10,273 nt of DNA from Oscillospiraceae bacterium (GTDB lineage: Bacteria; Bacillota; Clostridia; Oscillospirales; Ruminococcaceae). The notes under the pieces were generated by a model that was given only the letters and a program-made list of their open reading frames with translations, was not told the DNA's origin and did no database searches. Of the stretch, positions 6,149 through 10,273 are shown piece after piece. The stretch lies in NCBI GenBank assembly GCA_017410745.1, contig JAFPPJ010000429.1, positions 1 through 10,273 of the forward strand. Reading direction: 5' to 3'. Both the position numbers and the translations under genes were made by a program. The stretch's first letter is position 1; each line of letters starts with the position of its first letter.

Positions 6149-7606
6149 CTATACTCTCATGGGTTTGCCTATCTGCTCATAATACCTCTGCTTTGCTTCA
6201 TACATGTTCTTTTCTGCGTCCTTGATGACCTCATCCATGCTCATGTCCGAGCCGCAGACAGATGTGCCCACAGCTGCATGATAGTCATTGCGCTCAAGCG
6301 CCTCACAGAAGTCTTCAAGATGCTCATTTACCTGCTGTTGTGTCATATCCGACAGAAATACCACAAATTCATCTCCGCCGATACGGTACATATATTCCGT
6401 ATGAAAATGCACTTTCAGGGTATCTGCTATAAAACGCAGCATCTGATCTCCCGCATAATGGCCTTTGCTGTTGTTGATCTCATGCAGACCGTTCACATCT
6501 ATGTATATGCATACCAAGCCTTTCTCCGTACCATCGATACTGTCTATATATGCCTCGTAGCGGTTGCGGTTCTGAAGGCCTGTGAGAACGTCGATATTTG
6601 CTTTTTTCTCGGTCTCCGCAATGGATGCGCGCACTTCATGTATGAGCCACAGCGCATACAGCAGTATCGATATGACTGCGGCTATCACGAAGGCATACAT
6701 TCCGCCCCTTATCGGTGCGACCTGCGAGAATACCGCACTTTCAGGAACGAGCACCACCATTTCCCAGTCCTCTATACTGAATGGGAGATAGCATATGTAC
6801 AGCTTCTCGCTGGCTATTTCAGACCTGAATACGGAATAGCCCTTTCTGCCGTCAAGTATGGCATTGATGGTATCTTCCTTGGTATATGCCTTGTCCGTCT
6901 GTGTGAACGATATATCGTGTATATCTCTTATCTGGTCGGGAGCTGTATTTATTATTACCTCGCCCGTCTTCCTGCTTACCACATAGCAATAGCCGTTCTT
7001 GTTATAGATATTGGGTATCCACGCCTTTGCGATATTAGACGGATTTGCCGCGCTGAACAGCATCCCTATGCATATGCCGTCCTTTCGTATAGGGACATAA
7101 TTGCGCACCACCATCGTATTCTGATTGGTGCCGGATGGCTGCTGACCGCTGATATGCTCTCCCTGAGTGGATTCCTGCTCAAAACTCAGCAGCCCGTCTG
7201 CATTCGTTTGCCGCCCCTTGGATGTGATCATCTCATTTTCGGGAAGCAGTATGCCCGTCTGCGTGATCATGCTGTTGACATCGTAGTTTGCCAGATATCC
7301 GTTCACTTCAAGAGAGTATATATCATTTGTGTTGCCTATAAGTCCCGCGATGACGCGAAGCATAGTGCGATCACTCCTGAAATTTTCTTCAAGATCGGCA
7401 ATGGCGTTCTCCGTCTCTATCGCAAGATCATCATAGCACGCAGATTCAGTCATGAAATATACGCGGAGGACAAATGCTATCGAGAGACCCAAAAGGCTCA
7501 GCAGCACGAGTGTGGTAGCCGCAGCATAGCGCATCTGACGGGCGGAAAACAAACCGGAAAGTTTCTTCTCTTCCCGTATCTCTTCATCATTTTTCTTATT
7601 CTTCAT
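6149..7606 (-). CDS. Membrane dCache-GGDEF diguanylate cyclase
   Basis: The product should make cyclic di-GMP from two GTP in response to an outside signal. From ATG 7606 it has 485 residues: a basic cytoplasmic tail, membrane helix about 27-50, an extracytoplasmic sensor about 52-300 with double-Cache features (NGYCYVVSRKTGEVIINT near its membrane-distal half), a second helix about 302-323, and a GGDEF domain 337-485 starting DVLTGLQNR. The active site looks intact: Asp370 in YIDVNGL, Asn378 and Asp387 in the GTP-binding helix, and RIGGDEF with the motif at 410-414. The inhibitory I-site is absent: FHTE occupies the RxxD position, so product inhibition of the usual kind is not expected. TTG 7618 is an alternative start, but AAAGGA (7619-7624) touches it directly, whereas ATG 7606 is 12 nt away. 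The stop codon lies 14 nt before the binding-protein ATG, so the two form an operon. Confidence 0.92.
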   Translation of the reverse strand: MKNKKNDEEIREEKKLSGLFSARQMRYAAATTLVLLSLLGLSIAFVLRVYFMTESACYDDLAIETENAIADLEENFRSDRTMLRVIAGLIGNTNDIYSLEVNGYLANYDVNSMITQTGILLPENEMITSKGRQTNADGLLSFEQESTQGEHISGQQPSGTNQNTMVVRNYVPIRKDGICIGMLFSAANPSNIAKAWIPNIYNKNGYCYVVSRKTGEVIINTAPDQIRDIHDISFTQTDKAYTKEDTINAILDGRKGYSVFRSEIASEKLYICYLPFSIEDWEMVVLVPESAVFSQVAPIRGGMYAFVIAAVISILLYALWLIHEVRASIAETEKKANIDVLTGLQNRNRYEAYIDSIDGTEKGLVCIYIDVNGLHEINNSKGHYAGDQMLRFIADTLKVHFHTEYMYRIGGDEFVVFLSDMTQQQVNEHLEDFCEALERNDYHAAVGTSVCGSDMSMDEVIKDAEKNMYEAKQRYYEQIGKPMRV

Positions 7607-7661
7607 CCTGTATATCAATCCTTTGTAAGTACCGATACGCCGGTGATCTTTTCACGGATGT

Positions 7662-7686
7662 TCCGAATAGCACTGATATATTCGGA
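7662..7686 (-). repeat. Hairpin dyad in the leader of the cyclase operon
   Basis: TCCGAATA (7662-7669) and TATTCGGA (7679-7686) form a perfect 8-bp inverted repeat with a 9-nt centre. It lies about 10 nt downstream of the predicted transcription start in a leader of roughly 90 nt. It could be an operator or an RNA hairpin. Flanking words AAGTACCGA (7627-7635) and TCGGATACTT (7682-7691) could pair alternatively with one bulge. I do not recognise a c-di-GMP riboswitch. Confidence 0.45.
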
Positions 7687-7702
7687 TACTTATATATTTA
7701 TA

Positions 7703-7731
7703 ATTATATCAGATTATTCATATAAAATCAA
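7703..7731 (-). promoter_or_regulatory. Promoter of the cyclase / binding-protein operon
   Basis: On the minus strand TTGATT (7731-7726) and TATAAT (7708-7703) are 17 nt apart, with TGA just before the -10 box giving an extended -10. Predicted start of transcription is near 7696, about 90 nt before the ATG. No other good promoter is seen before the binding-protein gene, so both genes likely depend on this one. Confidence 0.8.
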
Positions 7732-7767
7732 GTACTTATTGTATATTACAAATATCTCACATATTTA

Positions 7768-7804
7768 GCGCGTCATATATATGCAATATGCACATATATG
7801 GCGC
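7768..7804. repeat. Long nested palindrome between transcription units
   Basis: The 37-nt stretch folds as GCGC (7768-7771), a 2-nt bulge, CATATAT (7774-7780), A, TGCA (7782-7785), centre ATA, TGCA (7789-7792), C, ATATATG (7794-7800), GCGC (7801-7804). That is 15 pairs with one mismatch and one bulge around a 3-nt centre. It lies between the nptA terminator and the cyclase promoter, outside both transcripts if the terminator works. It could be a regulator binding site or a small dispersed palindromic element. Confidence 0.6.
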
Positions 7805-7806
7805 AT

Positions 7807-7834
7807 AAAAAAGCTGCCGTCGAAGGCAGCTTTT
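7807..7834 (-). terminator. Intrinsic terminator of the Na+/Pi cotransporter gene
   Basis: On the minus strand GCTGCC (7830-7825) and GGCAGC (7818-7813) form a GC-rich stem with a TTCGAC loop, followed by six T (7812-7807). A/T pairs extend the stem to ten. It begins only a few nt after the tandem TGA stop codons at 7837-7839 and 7834-7836. The plus-strand reading also has a short T-run, but no plus-strand gene is present to use it. Confidence 0.9.
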
Positions 7835-7836
7835 CA

Positions 7837-9603
7837 TCATATCTTGGGAAGCAGATACTTGATGGAGTATTCGTCGAATTTGCGGACAAATTCTTCGTTG
7901 TCCTCCTTTTTGAGCTCATTGAGATACTGATGATTGTCAAAGGAGTTCTCACTTATCTGTATGAGATTTACTGCTATATTCGAGCAATGGTCGGACACGC
8001 GCTCCACATTCGTCAAAAGATCCGTGAATATGAAGCCCTGCTCGATGGTACATGTCTTTTCCTGCAGACGTATGATATGTCTGTTCTTCATCTCTGCACA
8101 CAGGGCATCGACAACTTCCTCAAGAGGCTCTATCTTTCTTGCGATGGAAAGATCCTGTTCGGAGAAGGCACGCACCGTGAGATCGAGTATATCCTCAAGT
8201 GCCCTGAACAGCACATCGAGCTCGCGCTTAGCGCTCTGGGAGAAGCCTATGTTCTTCTCGTATATCTCCTTAGCGGAGTCAAGGATGTTCACCGCATGGT
8301 CGGATATCCGCTCGAAGTCTCCTATGGCATGGAGCATCATGCTGACCTTCTTGTTATCCTCCTGCATAAGGCTGCGTCCCGAAAGCTTTACGAGATAGGA
8401 GCCGATGCTGTCTTCGTATCTGTCCACACAATCTTCATCCATGAGCACCATCTGTGCCTTGTCGTCATCGTAGGATTTGAGAAGATCTATTGCAAGGGAT
8501 ATGGTATTCTTGGATATGGATGCCATTCTGTTGGTGACGCTCCTGGTCTGCTCGATAGCGATACCGGGTGTGTTGAGGAGGCGGTCATCAAGTACTACGG
8601 GCATCTCAACGCGGAATTCGTTGGGATCGTCCTTTATCGTCATATACGCCAGCTTTTCAAGCAGGCTGGTGAAGGGCAGAAGAAGGGCCGTAGTCACAAG
8701 GTTGAACACGGTATGTACTACCGCAATGGAGAAGCCGTTGATAGTCTGATCCGCAAATGCGAAATCAAATATGGCATCGAGCCCGTAGTACAGTATCATC
8801 ATCACGACTGCACCTATCACATTGAAGTACAGATGCACCACCGCAACACGCTTAGCGTTCTTATTGGCACCTATGGATGAGAACAGCGCAGTAACGCAGG
8901 TACCTATGTTCTGACCGAGGAGTATCGGAAGAGCCATACCAAATGTGAACTGTCTTGTGGAAGTGGAGAGTGCCTGCAGCATACCGATGGAAGCCGCCGA
9001 TGAGTGAAGTATCGCAGTGACTACAGCACCAACGATAAGACCCATGACAGGATTGGTGAATACCATGAGCATGCTTGCGAATTTGGGATCATCCTGCAGA
9101 GGCGCCACCGATTCGGTCATAGTGCCCATGCCCAGCATGAGGAGCGCAAATCCTACGAGGATGCCGCCGATGTCCTTCTTGCGGTCATGCTTTGACATCA
9201 TTCGCATGATAACGCCGATAAGCAGTATCGCAGGAGACAGGTTCACGGGCTTTATCAGCTGTATAATAAAATTATCACCGTCAAGACCCGAAAGAGAGAG
9301 TATCCATGTGGTGACTGTAGTACCAATATTGGCACCCATGATCACCGATATCGCCTGAGACAGTCTCATCAGACCCGAGTTAACGAAGCCCACGAGCATG
9401 ACGGTGGTAGCAGTAGACGACTGCACGACCGCTGTTATGACGATACCGAGGAAAAGTCCCTTGAATCGGTTAGAGGTGATCTTTTCAAATATTTTCTCAA
9501 GTTTACCGCCTGCTATCTTCTCGAGCTTGTCACTGAGAAGGCTCATTCCGTAGAGGAACATGGCAAGTCCGCCAAGCAGGTTCATCACATCAAAAAAGGA
9601 CAT
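7837..9603 (-). CDS. Na+/phosphate cotransporter with C-terminal PhoU-like domain
   Basis: This 588-residue membrane protein belongs to the NptA/PNaS Na+/Pi cotransporter family, expected to import phosphate with sodium. The membrane half (about 1-330) contains the family's internal duplication: QSSTATT (61-67) with GANIGTT (90-96), repeated as HSSAAS (200-205) with GQNIGTC (230-236). The first Q of QSS is replaced by H in the second copy. The cytoplasmic part (about 346-560) is PhoU-like, with two metal-site-type motifs DFERISDH (429-436) and NVERVSDH (532-539). The start at ATG 9603 is chosen because AAAGGA (9613-9618) lies 9 nt upstream; a GTG at 9645 would add 14 residues that do not resemble the family N-terminus. 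It is a single-gene unit with its own promoter and terminator. The PhoU-like domain suggests regulation of transport by phosphate status, by family knowledge. Confidence 0.95.
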   Translation of the reverse strand: MSFFDVMNLLGGLAMFLYGMSLLSDKLEKIAGGKLEKIFEKITSNRFKGLFLGIVITAVVQSSTATTVMLVGFVNSGLMRLSQAISVIMGANIGTTVTTWILSLSGLDGDNFIIQLIKPVNLSPAILLIGVIMRMMSKHDRKKDIGGILVGFALLMLGMGTMTESVAPLQDDPKFASMLMVFTNPVMGLIVGAVVTAILHSSAASIGMLQALSTSTRQFTFGMALPILLGQNIGTCVTALFSSIGANKNAKRVAVVHLYFNVIGAVVMMILYYGLDAIFDFAFADQTINGFSIAVVHTVFNLVTTALLLPFTSLLEKLAYMTIKDDPNEFRVEMPVVLDDRLLNTPGIAIEQTRSVTNRMASISKNTISLAIDLLKSYDDDKAQMVLMDEDCVDRYEDSIGSYLVKLSGRSLMQEDNKKVSMMLHAIGDFERISDHAVNILDSAKEIYEKNIGFSQSAKRELDVLFRALEDILDLTVRAFSEQDLSIARKIEPLEEVVDALCAEMKNRHIIRLQEKTCTIEQGFIFTDLLTNVERVSDHCSNIAVNLIQISENSFDNHQYLNELKKEDNEEFVRKFDEYSIKYLLPKI

Positions 9604-9680
9604 ATATACCGTTCCTTTCGTAATACCCGACTCTATCCCGGGCACTCTTGCTTACTACTTTCCTATCATTATCCACATAT

Positions 9681-9709
9681 ACTATATCATATTTTTTGAT
9701 AATTTGCAA
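9681..9709 (-). promoter_or_regulatory. Promoter of the Na+/Pi cotransporter gene
   Basis: On the minus strand TTGCAA (9709-9704) and TATAGT (9686-9681) are 17 nt apart, with TGA directly before the -10 box giving an extended -10. Transcription would start near 9674, about 70 nt ahead of the ATG. I see no clear Pho-box direct repeats at the expected place. Confidence 0.75.
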
Positions 9710-9851
9710 TGAACGATTGTAAAAAAACGGTAAATTTTGGATATTCGGCATATATGCTATATATCGAGCGCATTTGCTTATATAGATTGCACAAATCAGA
9801 CATAACTTTTTCTATATATCACACAGAGGAATATGAAGTACAAAAAAACTC
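9710..9851. other. AT-rich spacer between divergent promoters
   Basis: The gene-free stretch 9604-9915 is about 310 nt. Its left part is the nptA leader and promoter, its right part the hprK promoter and leader. The middle is AT-rich and holds a perfect 10-bp palindrome GCATATATGC (9748-9757) followed by TATATATCG and GCGC (9768-9771), words that also occur in the palindrome at 7768-7804. A short ATG frame at 9833-9889 overlaps the hprK promoter and is not credible. Nothing else is recognisable. Confidence 0.5.
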
Positions 9852-9880
9852 TTGAAAAAAGCCCGCATTTGTATTATAAT
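9852..9880 (+). promoter_or_regulatory. Promoter of hprK
   Basis: TTGAAA (9852-9857) and TATAAT (9875-9880) with a 17-nt spacer form a near-consensus sigma-A promoter. Transcription would start near 9887, giving a leader of about 29 nt that includes the strong GGAGG ribosome binding site at 9903-9907. Confidence 0.85.
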
Positions 9881-9915
9881 AGTATTTAAGATTTGAAATT
9901 GCGGAGGCTCATGAA

Positions 9916-10273
9916 ATGGCTGAAAGAAAATACACCGTCACATTAAAGGAAATAATAGACGAATTCAATCTCGAAAGTATATATCTCCCTGCCGATGCTG
10001 TCAAGCTGCTTGTCAGCGAGACCGAGATAAACCGTCCCGGACTGCAGCTCGTAGGCTTCTATGAATACTTCAACAATGAGCGCATACAGATAGTGGGCAA
10101 GGCTGAGTTCGCCTATCTCGCCACACTCGATGAATCCGCCAGGAAGGAGCATCTTGAGATGCTCTTTGCACAGCATGTGCCTGCAATAATCATCACCCGT
10201 GAGCTCCCCTACTTCCCCGAAATGACAGAGCTTGCCGAGCAGCATGAAGTGCCGCTGCTCCGTGCAAAGGACA
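9916..10273 (+). CDS. hprK: HPr kinase/phosphorylase, N-terminal part
   Basis: HprK phosphorylates and dephosphorylates Ser46 of HPr (or Crh) and is the sensor enzyme of carbon catabolite control in Firmicutes. The window holds 119 residues from ATG 9916, corresponding to the N-terminal domain: YTVTLKEIIDEFNLESIYLP at 6-25, the hallmark NRPGLQLVGFYEYF block, ERIQIVGKAEFAYL, then PAIIITRELPYFPEM and PLLRAKD near the edge. These are close to standard HprK sequence. The Walker A P-loop and the catalytic and K3 loops lie beyond the window, so integrity cannot be judged. GGAGG (9903-9907) is 8 nt upstream of this ATG; the ATG at 9911 is in another frame and ends quickly. hprK is divergent from the Na+/Pi cotransporter gene. 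In many relatives hprK is followed by genes such as lgt or a ROK kinase; here that is not visible. Confidence 0.94.
   Translation, partial: MAERKYTVTLKEIIDEFNLESIYLPADAVKLLVSETEINRPGLQLVGFYEYFNNERIQIVGKAEFAYLATLDESARKEHLEMLFAQHVPAIIITRELPYFPEMTELAEQHEVPLLRAKD

Noticed and set aside
7607..7696. c-di-GMP riboswitch ahead of the cyclase gene
   Set aside because: The leader is long enough, but the conserved core sequences of the known c-di-GMP riboswitch classes are not visible.
6278..7768. A 496-codon open frame on the plus strand
   Set aside because: It is antisense to the cyclase gene. The sense gene has an unmistakable GGDEF domain, and the antisense product is a His/Tyr/Cys-rich sequence with no family likeness, running on into the cyclase promoter.
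7798..8880. A 360-codon open frame on the plus strand
   Set aside because: Antisense shadow of the Na+/Pi cotransporter gene, beginning inside that gene's terminator; its composition is not protein-like.
9604..9680. Pho box controlling the phosphate transporter
   Set aside because: No spaced direct repeats of the expected type could be found near the promoter.
9833..9889. An 18-codon frame with AGAGGA just upstream
   Set aside because: The ribosome site is only 2 nt from the ATG and the frame runs through the hprK -35 and -10 boxes, so it would not be on the hprK transcript.

Overview
The window reads as chromosomal DNA of an anaerobic Firmicute, most likely a Ruminococcus-like member of the Oscillospiraceae. 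The signs are intermediate G+C with heavy use of ATA (Ile) codons, an HPr kinase gene (hprK), a dCache-GGDEF protein, lipoprotein signal peptides, strong GGAGG-type ribosome binding sites, TTGnnn-17-TATAAT promoters and oligo-T terminators. This placement is inference from protein style; no 16S or other marker lies here. I see no insertion sequence, phage gene, CRISPR array, tRNA or rRNA, so the region looks like ordinary core genome with a few unusual pairings.

Layout, left to right. (1) 1-677 (+) is the 3' part of a hypothetical P-loop-kinase-like gene, followed by a weak hairpin. (2) 863-4194 (+) is a compact four-gene operon driven by an excellent extended -10 promoter: a small lipoprotein with a standalone I9/subtilisin-propeptide-like fold, proA (proline synthesis), a one-pass membrane protein of unknown function, and tyrA (prephenate dehydrogenase). 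The cistrons overlap by 4 nt, 4 nt, or are 1 nt apart, so translation is probably coupled. The operon ends at a bidirectional terminator shared with the convergent gene. (3) 4194-7731 (-) is a two-gene operon: a membrane dCache-GGDEF diguanylate cyclase, then 14 nt later an oligopeptide-type (family 5) substrate-binding lipoprotein without any permease or ATPase gene. (4) 7807-9709 (-) is a monocistronic Na+/phosphate cotransporter with a C-terminal PhoU-like domain, with its own promoter and terminator. (5) 9852-10273 (+), divergent from it, is the promoter and N-terminal third of hprK, cut by the window edge.

How the genes may work together: proA and tyrA are biosynthetic housekeeping genes that share a transcript with two envelope proteins of unknown purpose. 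The cyclase and binding-protein pair has the form of a sensory module, where a captured peptide or other ligand could modulate c-di-GMP output, but this is a hypothesis. The NptA/HprK neighbourhood is a divergent pair with separate, clearly legible promoters.

The most unusual items are the lone I9-like lipoprotein whose best-placed start codon is ACG rather than ATG, the transporter-less binding protein fused in operon to a diguanylate cyclase lacking the inhibitory I-site, and a long nested palindrome at 7768-7804 whose core words recur upstream of the next minus-strand promoter. I did not find strong evidence of a wholly new defence or mobile system.
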